From: JAZNQL01 sp045590155
Lineage (GTDB): Bacteria; Bacillota; Clostridia; UMGS1883; UMGS1540
DNA: 61,934 nt
Direction: 5' to 3'
NCBI GenBank assembly: GCA_045590155.1
Contig: JAZNQL010000036.1
Coordinates: 1-61,934, forward strand
Part shown: piece after piece, positions 50,547 through 58,549 of the stretch
How positions within the stretch are numbered: the stretch's first letter is position 1
Layout: each line of letters starts with the position of its first letter
Translations under genes and position numbers: made by a program
Notes under the pieces: generated by a model
The model's database searches: none
Told to the model about the DNA's origin: nothing
Seen by the model: the letters and a program-made list of their open reading frames with translations, nothing else

Positions 50547-50575
50547 ATTGTAACAAAAAAAAAGTTAAAATACAA
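50547..50575 (-). promoter_or_regulatory. Probable promoter of the DUF1385-prmC unit
   Basis: On the minus strand TTGTAT (50570-50575), 17-nt spacer rich in T, TACAAT (50547-50552). The ATG at 50518 has AAAGGAG upstream. Confidence 0.6.
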
Positions 50576-50626
50576 TAGCTATTTTAAATTTATGTTTTTA
50601 TTTACATCGGGTTCACAATTATACAC

Positions 50627-50656
50627 TTGACAAAAGGTCGTATTTTGTCATATAAT
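50627..50656 (+). promoter_or_regulatory. Promoter with inverted repeat before the PP2C-like gene
   Basis: TTGACA (50627-50632), 18-nt spacer, TATAAT (50651-50656). A perfect inverted repeat TGACAAAA-N7-TTTTGTCA (50628-50635, 50643-50650) fills the space between the two boxes, a classic repressor position. The regulator is unknown. Confidence 0.7.
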
Positions 50657-50704
50657 TATTAAAGGGATTTTTTTCAATTTCCCACAAAAGAAAGGATGAT
50701 AAAA

Positions 50705-51706
50705 GTGTCAAAAATCAGTGCAACATTACGCTGTACAAAGCTTACTGATTATATGAGTGACAATTTTTACATAAACGGTTCATGCCCTCTTGAAGGGTCT
50801 GTTCCCGTTGACAGAACAGTTATAAGATCTATTAACGGAAAATCAGGGATTTTCGCCGTTTCTAACGGGATAGGAAGCGGTATAAACATAGAAACCGCCG
50901 CATTTAAGGTACTTTCTTCACTGAAAAATTATCAGTCAAAGTTGCTCTCGGCAACTTTAGATGATACTCCTTCATTGATAGAAGATTATCTGGACAACGC
51001 AAACGGAATTGTAAATTCTCTTGGCAGTGTTGGTCCCGGCGGTGCATCAGGCGCATCCCTTGCTATGCTTATAATAAATCAGGACGTTGCAACGGCTGTA
51101 AATGTAGGTAATGCAAGAGTGTATGCATACCAGTATGGCAGATTAAACCGAATTTCGGAAGATGATACAGAAACTGCACGTCTTTTAAGTGTTGGTGCAA
51201 TAAGAAAAGAAGAAGAAATGACACACGAATCACGCTCTCTTCTTACCAAATACATAGGTATTGTTCCGCAGGGCGGAATAAAGCCCCATTACTCTTCCCC
51301 TATTCCTATAAATAAGGGAGATGCATTTTTAATTTGTTCTAATGGTCTTACAGACTTTTTGCCCGAAGAACGTATTGCAAGAATAATGTCTTTAAACTCT
51401 CCTGACGAAAGACTTGTTCAAAGACTTATAAGCGAAGCTATTGTGCGAGGCGCAGATGATAATGTGTCCGTTATGATTGTACGCCCCAGAAAAAGTGGCT
51501 TTTCGCCCAACAAAAAGTCTAAAGGAATATTAAAAGCATCCTTGAGTGCAGTTTTGATTGCTTTTGCAATATTTTTGCTTGTAAAGCTTATTTCTCTTAT
51601 TATTGGTATTGCAAAACCTGAACCTACGCCCCCGGTTGAACCCCCGGCTGTTACCGAAACCGAGGAGCCTGAAACCGAGCCAGAAATGATTTTGAGAGAA
51701 CAGTAA
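50705..51706 (+). CDS. Degenerate PP2C-like protein with C-terminal membrane anchor
   Basis: A 333-aa protein with the PP2C fold order but changed metal ligands. Residues 53-57 read SNGIG where active enzymes have a DGMG motif (Asn54 for Asp), and 212-214 read SNG in CSNGLTDFL where SDG is expected (Asn213 for Asp). Asp251-Asp252 in GADDNVSVMIV remains, as does GNARVYAY. One membrane span lies at about 278-301, followed by a Pro/Glu-rich tail, probably outside. Hydrolysis is doubtful, so it may be a binding or decoy phosphatase. GTG 50705 is preferred, with AAAGG about 9 nt upstream; ATG 50696 is too near the site. tadA follows by 19 nt. Confidence 0.82.
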   Translation: MSKISATLRCTKLTDYMSDNFYINGSCPLEGSVPVDRTVIRSINGKSGIFAVSNGIGSGINIETAAFKVLSSLKNYQSKLLSATLDDTPSLIEDYLDNANGIVNSLGSVGPGGASGASLAMLIINQDVATAVNVGNARVYAYQYGRLNRISEDDTETARLLSVGAIRKEEEMTHESRSLLTKYIGIVPQGGIKPHYSSPIPINKGDAFLICSNGLTDFLPEERIARIMSLNSPDERLVQRLISEAIVRGADDNVSVMIVRPRKSGFSPNKKSKGILKASLSAVLIAFAIFLLVKLISLIIGIAKPEPTPPVEPPAVTETEEPETEPEMILREQ

Positions 51707-51725
51707 TTTTAAGAGGTTTATTTTG

Positions 51726-52139
51726 ATGAAGGATTATATGATGCTTGCTATGAAAGAAGCCGAAAAGGCGGCTCTTATAGGAGAGATTCCTGTGGGTGCA
51801 GTTGTGGTTTTTAAAAATAAAGTTATTGCGTCAGCTCATAATCTTAAGGAAACGCAGAAGGACCCTACTGCACACGCTGAAACATTAGCCATAAGACAGG
51901 CTGCTGATTTTTTGAAAGACTGGCGTCTTATTGATTGCGAGTTATATGTCTCTTTAGAACCCTGCAGAATGTGTGCCGGTGCCATAGCCGAAGCAAGACT
52001 TAAAAGGGTATATTTTGGTGCATATGATATTGAAAAAGGTGCTTCTGATACACTTATTCCGTTTTGTGAGGTATACGGTGGAATATGTGAGGATGCGTGC
52101 AAAAAGATTTTAACTGATTTTTTTAATTCCAAAAGATAA
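51726..52139 (+). CDS. tadA: tRNA-specific adenosine deaminase TadA
   Basis: Deaminates A34 of tRNA-Arg(ACG) to inosine so that it can read CGU, CGC and CGA. The 137-aa zinc enzyme has HAE (in THAETLAIRQA-type context, here AHAETLAIR) near residue 54 and the zinc ligands PCRMC near 82-86. GEIPVGAVVV near residue 20 is typical. ATG 51726 is chosen; AGAGG lies 9 nt upstream. Its substrate, tRNA-Arg(ACG), is encoded at 5926-6002 in this same window. It is followed by a strong terminator. Confidence 0.95.
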   Translation: MKDYMMLAMKEAEKAALIGEIPVGAVVVFKNKVIASAHNLKETQKDPTAHAETLAIRQAADFLKDWRLIDCELYVSLEPCRMCAGAIAEARLKRVYFGAYDIEKGASDTLIPFCEVYGGICEDACKKILTDFFNSKR

Positions 52140-52144
52140 ATAAT

Positions 52145-52179
52145 AAAAAAGGCGGTGTAAAAATTACACCGCCTTTTTT
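52145..52179. terminator. Bidirectional terminator between tadA and the S-layer gene
   Basis: Arms 52145-52160 and 52164-52179 (core GGCGGTGTAA) pair fully around an AAA loop with A6/T6 flanks. It serves the converging tadA and S-layer transcripts, and shares its core with the hairpin at 54-87. Confidence 0.93.
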
Positions 52180-52187
52180 ATTTGTTT

Positions 52188-55109
52188 TTATTTAAAGATA
52201 AATACGCTCTTTATTATGCCTTGGCTTGAGTAAATGAGAACCTGTGTTGCTTTGTTCACATCCGCACTTTCAAACTCAAGTTCATCGTAAGTTTTGATAC
52301 TGTCGATTGTGGTTGTTTCTTTTACAAAATCTTCTTCACTCGTTGCAGAGAAATCATAAACATAAATCTTTGCTGATGAAGGTATTGTAAAGCTTTCCCA
52401 CGCACCTTTATCGATGCCCTCTGTATCGTTTTTAGTTGTGTTTGTTACGATAATTTCGTTATTATCTGTCTTTGTTAATACTGTGCCAAAGTAGAAATAG
52501 TTATAAGATGTTGTTGTTGAACGGTCTACATCGTCTACCATAAACGAACGTTTTGATGCAGCTTCTGTTGTTTCTGCTTTTGCAAGAAGGTCAACTGAAT
52601 CGTTCTTCTTGGGATTGTAAAGCTTGATTTTGCCTTCTTCCACCTTTAATAACCATCTGAAGTCTTTTGCTTGTTCATCGTTGTTTTCAATATACCAGTA
52701 AATATCGCCAGTGTTAAGAACGCCTGTGAACATTTTTTCTGTTGCTGAAAGGGCTGTATCTCCTTCGCCGGTTTTGATGTTTATACCTACTACTTTGTCC
52801 TGCATTCCATTGTTTTCTGTATTCATAACAGTTGATATTTTGTTTGCAAGAACGAAAGGTGTTTTATCAGTATATGTTGATGAACCAACATTTCCGCCAT
52901 AAACTACAAGATATTTTGCTTTGTATGCGTTGTTGGAACCTGCATTGTACGCTTCTACTCTGTAATATCCGCCTACTGTAAATACGCTGCTATATGATTT
53001 GATTGCAAAGTTGTCAAAATCGTATACGCTATCGTTTATAAGAATTACTTTTGTTGATGAATCAACTGCAAGTACCTGTGAACCTGTGTTATCCTTGAAT
53101 TTGCCTGTTGCATAGTAATACAAAGTGTGGTTATAATCGGTGTTTTCCCATACATTTTCAGGATTCGGGTACTTGATTGTCTGGTCTAAATCATCTTTTG
53201 TTACTGATGTATTTGCTACAACAGTATCAATTGAGTTGATTTCGCCTTTTGAGTTTAATGTGTATTTGAATAACTGTGCGTATTCTGACATTGTTATATC
53301 AATATCATCTTTTGTTGCATTTGCTGCTGATGATGATGCTAAAAGTGCATCAGTTATTTTGTCTGCTGTGGTACAGAGTGTTCCGTCAATTCTAACTGAT
53401 GATGCACATGTTAAAAGTCTTTCGCCTGTTACTCCTGTGATTCCGAAGAAGGAAAGTTTTGCTACTTTTGAAGTTGCACCTTCTGTACCTGCTGATACAA
53501 GGTAACCAAGGTATGAATTTGTGTCTGCTGCACTTGCTTCAGCTGCGGCAATTTTGCCTTCGTGGTCAAGATATACTGTAACTGTATCTGTTACTGCAAG
53601 TTCCGGTTTTGTTCCTGTATATTCATCAAAGTTATAAGCAAGTTTGTACTCCTTGTCTTTGATTGTTATAATACCCTTATTGTCAACTTCCTGAACTGAG
53701 CCTGTAACAGAATTAGATGTTACTATACCCTTCCATACAGCAATACCTTCGGAACTTTCTTTGGATTTTGCTACGCTTATAATTGTCCACTTCTTTATGT
53801 TTGCTGCTGTGGGAGCAATTGCTTGTCCGTCTTTTGTAAGTGAGTAGATATATGAAATATCTCCGCTTTCAGGAATCTGGAAGCTCTTTGCACCGTACAT
53901 CGAATATACTGTAACAGGTGTTGAAGCTGTATCAAGAGAACTTACTGCAAACACTTCATAAGATGTAACTACTGCTACTTCAGGTCTTGAATCGTTATCG
54001 TTACAGATAAACTGAATATTACCTGATTTTATAGCTTTAAAATCTTCTCCTGTAAAGCTTGATACATATTTGCCGTTGTATACAACCGCCATATTTGAAT
54101 CAAACTTGATTGTTGAAGGTCTGTTATTATTGTAATATTCAAGAGAAGCGCCATCACTTGCTATAATATCGGCAGCCTGTACGGTTGTTATTACGTTGCC
54201 CTTTAATGTACTTATCTTTGAAAGTGTGGGTTCGTCATATTCTCCTTCAGATGCATATGCTGTGATTTTTTTACCAAGCAATTCCATTGCATCTTCGTTT
54301 TCTTCGATTGTATAGCATTTTTCGCCTTTATCTGTTTCTATAATAATCTGATTTTCTTTGAGGCCTGTTGCGCCAGTTGTAAGACCTGTCTGGTAAACTG
54401 ATTTTACAACACCTTCAACTTCTTCTTTTTTAAGAAGTGTGCTTAATGCTGTGTTATCTTTATTTATTGTTGTAGTACCTGAAGGACTTACTGTTGCTAC
54501 GGGAACTTCAAGGCTGTTGTATATAAGTACTGCTACTGTGCCTCTTGATGCAGGAGCATCCTGTCCGCCTGATGTAGCACCGTCTAATATACCTTTTTCA
54601 GCTGCAAGGGCCATATAAGGCTGATACCAAGGAGCATTGGGGTCTTTCTGCTGCTGGTCAATCATTGTGCCATAGTTTAATGCACATACTATCATTTTTA
54701 CAGCTTCTACGTATTTAACTGGATCGTCAGCTCTGAAGGTGCCGTCTGTATATCCGTTTACTATTTTCTTGTCTGCTGCAAGTTTGATATATTTTTTTGC
54801 CCAGTGGTTTATGCTGTCAACATCAGCAAATCCTGATTTTACATTGTCGAATGCTGCATCAGCAATACCTAAAAATGTGATTATTACCTTTGCAAATTCG
54901 CCACGTGTGATTGTGTTGTCAGGTCTGTAAGTGTTGTCTTCGGGGTAACCGTTGATTATTCCAAGTGAAACAAGCTCGGTTACTGCGTTACCTACTGTTG
55001 TGTTGGGATTGATGTCAGTTAATGTAACTGCTGTGTCTGCAAATACTGTTACACTAAACAGCATTGCTACGCAAAGTGTTAATGCCAGTACTCTTTTTAA
55101 AATACTCAT
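52188..55109 (-). CDS. Large secreted S-layer-type protein with N-terminal SLH domains
   Basis: A 973-aa exported protein. The signal peptide (about 1-25, ending VFA) is followed by three SLH domains at about 30-78, 85-138 and 150-205, with ITRGEFAKVI, VKYVEAVKMI and the degenerate ASRGTVAVLI signatures. The remaining about 770 residues are beta-rich, Ser/Thr/Asn/Lys-biased, with no enzyme motif. N-terminal SLH placement, size, an AAGGAGG site and a consensus promoter suggest an abundant S-layer subunit; abundance is inference. It differs from the 986-aa protein at 6150, whose SLH domains are C-terminal. A palindrome over the -10 suggests regulation. Confidence 0.88.
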   Translation of the reverse strand: MSILKRVLALTLCVAMLFSVTVFADTAVTLTDINPNTTVGNAVTELVSLGIINGYPEDNTYRPDNTITRGEFAKVIITFLGIADAAFDNVKSGFADVDSINHWAKKYIKLAADKKIVNGYTDGTFRADDPVKYVEAVKMIVCALNYGTMIDQQQKDPNAPWYQPYMALAAEKGILDGATSGGQDAPASRGTVAVLIYNSLEVPVATVSPSGTTTINKDNTALSTLLKKEEVEGVVKSVYQTGLTTGATGLKENQIIIETDKGEKCYTIEENEDAMELLGKKITAYASEGEYDEPTLSKISTLKGNVITTVQAADIIASDGASLEYYNNNRPSTIKFDSNMAVVYNGKYVSSFTGEDFKAIKSGNIQFICNDNDSRPEVAVVTSYEVFAVSSLDTASTPVTVYSMYGAKSFQIPESGDISYIYSLTKDGQAIAPTAANIKKWTIISVAKSKESSEGIAVWKGIVTSNSVTGSVQEVDNKGIITIKDKEYKLAYNFDEYTGTKPELAVTDTVTVYLDHEGKIAAAEASAADTNSYLGYLVSAGTEGATSKVAKLSFFGITGVTGERLLTCASSVRIDGTLCTTADKITDALLASSSAANATKDDIDITMSEYAQLFKYTLNSKGEINSIDTVVANTSVTKDDLDQTIKYPNPENVWENTDYNHTLYYYATGKFKDNTGSQVLAVDSSTKVILINDSVYDFDNFAIKSYSSVFTVGGYYRVEAYNAGSNNAYKAKYLVVYGGNVGSSTYTDKTPFVLANKISTVMNTENNGMQDKVVGINIKTGEGDTALSATEKMFTGVLNTGDIYWYIENNDEQAKDFRWLLKVEEGKIKLYNPKKNDSVDLLAKAETTEAASKRSFMVDDVDRSTTTSYNYFYFGTVLTKTDNNEIIVTNTTKNDTEGIDKGAWESFTIPSSAKIYVYDFSATSEEDFVKETTTIDSIKTYDELEFESADVNKATQVLIYSSQGIIKSVFIFK

Positions 55110-55138
55110 TTTTTATCCTCCTTACTTTTATGCATTTT

Positions 55139-55162
55139 TGCATGATATAAGTTTATCATGCA
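55139..55162. promoter_or_regulatory. Palindrome over the S-layer gene -10 region
   Basis: TGCATGATA-N6-TATCATGCA is a perfect 9-bp inverted repeat spanning the -10 box and likely transcription start. It fits an operator for a dimeric repressor; as RNA only its downstream half would be transcribed, so a leader hairpin is less likely. Confidence 0.6.
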
Positions 55163-55178
55163 TACTTTTATTAGTCAA
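55150..55178 (-). promoter_or_regulatory. Strong sigma-A promoter of the S-layer gene
   Basis: On the minus strand TTGACT (55173-55178), 17-nt spacer, TAAACT (55150-55155). The leader of about 35 nt ends with AAGGAGG 7 nt before the ATG. Confidence 0.82.
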
Positions 55179-55219
55179 TAGAAAATAACAATTTGTCATA
55201 TTACTTTAATATTAGAATT

Positions 55220-56023
55220 TTATTCAGGTAATTCTTCAAGCTCTTCCCTGTGTTTTTTAAGAAAACGAAAATACAAAATTATGCCCGCTACTATTATAAG
55301 TATGGAAACAAGCTGTGATATTGCCAGATTGCCAAGTTTTAATATGAAAGTGCTTTGGCGCAAGCCTTCCATCCAGAATCTGCCTATTCCGTAAAAAATC
55401 ATATAAATGGTTACTGTTCTTCCGTTAAATCCTTTGCTTTTGCGGGTAAACCATATGTAACAGAAAATTGCTGTATTCCATAAAGATTCGTACAAAAAGA
55501 GAGGATGTGAAGGTGCGGCGCCGTTTACCGACATTCTCCACGGAAGCGAGGTTTCTACTCCATATACTTCCCCGTTTACGAAGTTACCCCATCTGCCTAT
55601 AATCTGACCTACCAAAAAACCCAAAAATACTATATCAAGCATTTTGAGGGTATTGAGTTTCTTTTTGCGGCAATATATAATGCATGTAATAACCGCAGCT
55701 ATTACTCCGCCATATATTGCTATACCGCCTTGCCAGATATAAAAAATGCTTAAGGGGTCGCTTTTGAAGTCCGCAAGACTGAAAAGAACGTAATAAAGTC
55801 TTGCTCCTACTACAGTGGGTATAAATCCCCAGATTACCATATCATATATGATGTCGCCTTTTTCGCCAAGTCGTTTCGCCTCTTTTTCGCACATAAGAAT
55901 GGCAAGTATTGCACCTGCCATAATTATTATTGCGTACCAATGAATTTTTATATTCCCAAGTGATATTGCAATATTATTGATTGCAATATCTATCCCAAGA
56001 CCGGGAAAAGATATGTTTTGCAT
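55220..56023 (-). CDS. lgt: Prolipoprotein diacylglyceryl transferase
   Basis: Membrane enzyme that moves a diacylglyceryl group from phosphatidylglycerol to the lipobox Cys of prolipoproteins such as LivJ in this window. The 267-aa protein has about seven spans and the signature GRWGNFVNGEVYG near residues 140-152, with the essential Arg/Asn residues and an IHWYAIIIMAG opening segment. ATG 56023 follows AAAGGAG. It is the last gene of a four-gene unit with the M16 pair and the glycosyltransferase. Confidence 0.96.
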   Translation of the reverse strand: MQNISFPGLGIDIAINNIAISLGNIKIHWYAIIIMAGAILAILMCEKEAKRLGEKGDIIYDMVIWGFIPTVVGARLYYVLFSLADFKSDPLSIFYIWQGGIAIYGGVIAAVITCIIYCRKKKLNTLKMLDIVFLGFLVGQIIGRWGNFVNGEVYGVETSLPWRMSVNGAAPSHPLFLYESLWNTAIFCYIWFTRKSKGFNGRTVTIYMIFYGIGRFWMEGLRQSTFILKLGNLAISQLVSILIIVAGIILYFRFLKKHREELEELPE

Positions 56024-56036
56024 TTTTATTTCTCCT

Positions 56037-57296
56037 TTAGTCTACCGGTTTCACTACCGAAAGCACACACTTATCTTTTTGCATACACTTTTCAAAAAGG
56101 TTTACTATTTCTTCAAACTCTGTTTTCAATAAAACCGTTGGCCATTCAAGAAAATCTCCTCCGCGGAATGCCGTTTTTACAAACTCGTTTGCTATTGCTT
56201 CTGAAACATTCAGCATGCGAAGATATTTGCCGTAAAGAGCTTTCCGCGCCCTTTCAAAGTCTGTTTTTAAAATTCCTTCTTTTCTTACTTTCTCAAGAGT
56301 CTCTAAAATTATATCACGTACTTTTTCAGGGTTTTCAGATTCGCCAGATATTTCAACAAAGGCAAACCCTCTTCCGCATGAATATGACGCGGAAAATTCT
56401 GAATTCACAAGATTTTCGTCATAAAGTTTATTGTAAAGTTCCGAGCTTCTTCCTAAAAGCACAGAAAGTAAAAGTGTATACAAAACATCCGCTTTCACAG
56501 GGTCTTTTGCCTGTTTTTCTTTAAACCCTATTGAAAATATTGGTTTTGATACCGAAAGCTTTTGTTCTTTAAAAGATGTATATATTTTATCGTCTTCTTC
56601 TGTAAGTATTCTTTCGTGTGCAGGTTTTTCGGTTGTTTTTATGCACTTTTCTACAACCTCTTCTACTTTTTTCGGGTCTGCATTCCCCGATATAAAAAGA
56701 ATCATATTTGACGGGTTATAAAAATTGCGGTGGCAATCAAACAAAAGTTCTTTTGTTATTTCTGAAATAGATTCTATACTTCCTGCAATATCTTTGCGGA
56801 CGGGATGGTTTTTATACATACCCTCTATCATATTGAAGAAAACTCTCCACGAAGGGTCATCGTCGTACATTCTTATTTCCTGTCCTATTATTCCCTGCTC
56901 TTTTGCTACATTCTCGTCGGTAAAGTAGGGATTTTGCACAAAGCTTAACAAAACCTCAAGGTTTTCGTAAAAATTAGAAGTTGCAGAAAAAAGGTACGCG
57001 GTTACATCAAATGAAGTAAAGGCATTTGCAGATGCTCCAAGTGCCGAAAATTTTTCGAACACGTCGCCTTCAGGTTCTTCAAACATTTTATGTTCAAGAA
57101 AATGGGCTGTACCATCGGGAATCTGTGTAACCTTTTCTCCTTCGCGGTAAGCCGAGTCAACAGAGCCGAAGTTTGTTGCAAACAGTGCATAGTTTTTTTG
57201 AAAATCTTTTTTTGAGTGAAGATATATTTTTAAACCGCTTTTATGCTCGAAACTATATACTTTTTCATCAATTTCTTTATATTCTTTTATTCTCAT
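56037..57296 (-). CDS. M16-family zinc peptidase (YmfH/YfmH type)
   Basis: A 419-aa M16 peptidase with the inverted zinc motif in HFLEHKMFE (HxxEH) near residue 65 and a distal acidic zinc ligand region near 140. It is the catalytic-type partner of the following homologue, which lacks the motif. This pairing matches Bacillus YmfF-YmfH, annotated as needed for 5-aminopentanol modification of elongation factor P; in related families such pairs form a clamp-shaped peptidase. Its start overlaps the partner's stop as ATGA. Substrate here is not established. Confidence 0.88.
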   Translation of the reverse strand: MRIKEYKEIDEKVYSFEHKSGLKIYLHSKKDFQKNYALFATNFGSVDSAYREGEKVTQIPDGTAHFLEHKMFEEPEGDVFEKFSALGASANAFTSFDVTAYLFSATSNFYENLEVLLSFVQNPYFTDENVAKEQGIIGQEIRMYDDDPSWRVFFNMIEGMYKNHPVRKDIAGSIESISEITKELLFDCHRNFYNPSNMILFISGNADPKKVEEVVEKCIKTTEKPAHERILTEEDDKIYTSFKEQKLSVSKPIFSIGFKEKQAKDPVKADVLYTLLLSVLLGRSSELYNKLYDENLVNSEFSASYSCGRGFAFVEISGESENPEKVRDIILETLEKVRKEGILKTDFERARKALYGKYLRMLNVSEAIANEFVKTAFRGGDFLEWPTVLLKTEFEEIVNLFEKCMQKDKCVLSVVKPVD

Positions 57297-58546
57297 GCTT
57301 TGCCTCCGTTAAGAAAATAAACAGTGTCAAGTGTTATACTGTTTGCTGCTTTTATTACCTCTTCTTTTGTAACGGCTTTTATTTTTTCGATAGCTTCCTG
57401 CAGTGAAACAGGCGTCCTCGAAAGTTTATCTGCGTAATATTCACAAAGATGCGAAATACTGTCATTATAAGAGAGATATGAGTTTTCAATAGAAAGTTTT
57501 GCACTTGTGAATTCAAAATCAGTAAAGTCGCCCTTTTGCATATTTTCAAATTCGCGTTTTATTCCTGCTACGGCTTTATCATAGTTTGAAAATTCTATAC
57601 CCGACTGCACAAACATAAGCGATTTTGTACGTTCGATTCTTGAAGATGCATAGTAACAAAGACTTTCTTTTTCCCTTACATTCACAAAAAGTTTCGAGGT
57701 TGTTCCTGCCCCGAACATTGCATTGAATACCAGCATAGGGTAATAGCCTTCTTCTGAAATATCGCAGTTTATACGATATCCCATTACTAGCTTTCCTTGT
57801 ATTACGTTTTCGTTGTCCTCGACATACTTCTCTTTCGAAGATGTTAATATGCTTGTTTTTGCATAATCTCTTTGCACAAATGAGTATCCGTCAAATGCCT
57901 TTTTTGCCTTATCGGCAATAAAATCCATATCTGCATTGCCTACAACAAGTATATCAACAGGATTGTTTTTTAAAAGATTTAAATAATGTTCATAAAGGCT
58001 TTGGGGGGTTATTTTCTGCAAGTCTTCAATATATCCGTATTTGCGAATTCCAAATGCTTCGTCCTTACACATTATTTCAGCACAACGGAGCATTGCATAA
58101 CTTGTTTTGTTATTTATTACTCCCTGTATTTCATCTGCAAGGTTTTTCTTTTCCCTTTCAAACACAGCCTGGTCAAAAGCGTTGTTTTCTATGTTAGGAG
58201 ACAAGAAGGTTGTAAAGAGTAAATCTACTGCGTCGGAAAAGTTTTGTTTACCAGAAAAACTGTCGGATATACAGTCTATTACAAGATTCAGGATATGTGC
58301 TTCTCCCCTTTTTGTAACGCTGGCAGAAAGAGAACTTCCGCAAAGCTGTTCAAGCCGTAAATTTAATTGTTTTTTGTCTTTATACACTGAATTGCCAGAC
58401 ATAAGCATTCTGGCAAGAAGAGTGTTTTTTACTGCATTTTCTCTGGTTAAGGGAGTATTTACATATATTCCCGCACGGAAATTTTTAAACTTTTCATCGT
58501 AAACTGAATGAAATCTTATTTTATTGTCAAGAATTTGTGTTTTCAT
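57293..58546 (-). CDS. M16-family inactive partner protein (YmfF/YfmF type)
   Basis: A 417-aa M16-fold protein in which the HxxEH zinc site is absent: the corresponding N-terminal segment reads NTLLARMLMSGNSVYKDKKQLN. It should form a heterodimer with the YmfH-type peptidase directly downstream (4-nt overlap). ATG 58546 has AAAGGAG upstream. The Bacillus counterparts are linked to EF-P modification together with ymfI, which is not present in this window. The glycosyltransferase gene precedes it by 3 nt. Confidence 0.86.
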   Translation of the reverse strand: MKTQILDNKIRFHSVYDEKFKNFRAGIYVNTPLTRENAVKNTLLARMLMSGNSVYKDKKQLNLRLEQLCGSSLSASVTKRGEAHILNLVIDCISDSFSGKQNFSDAVDLLFTTFLSPNIENNAFDQAVFEREKKNLADEIQGVINNKTSYAMLRCAEIMCKDEAFGIRKYGYIEDLQKITPQSLYEHYLNLLKNNPVDILVVGNADMDFIADKAKKAFDGYSFVQRDYAKTSILTSSKEKYVEDNENVIQGKLVMGYRINCDISEEGYYPMLVFNAMFGAGTTSKLFVNVREKESLCYYASSRIERTKSLMFVQSGIEFSNYDKAVAGIKREFENMQKGDFTDFEFTSAKLSIENSYLSYNDSISHLCEYYADKLSRTPVSLQEAIEKIKAVTKEEVIKAANSITLDTVYFLNGGKA

Positions 58547-58549
58547 TAC

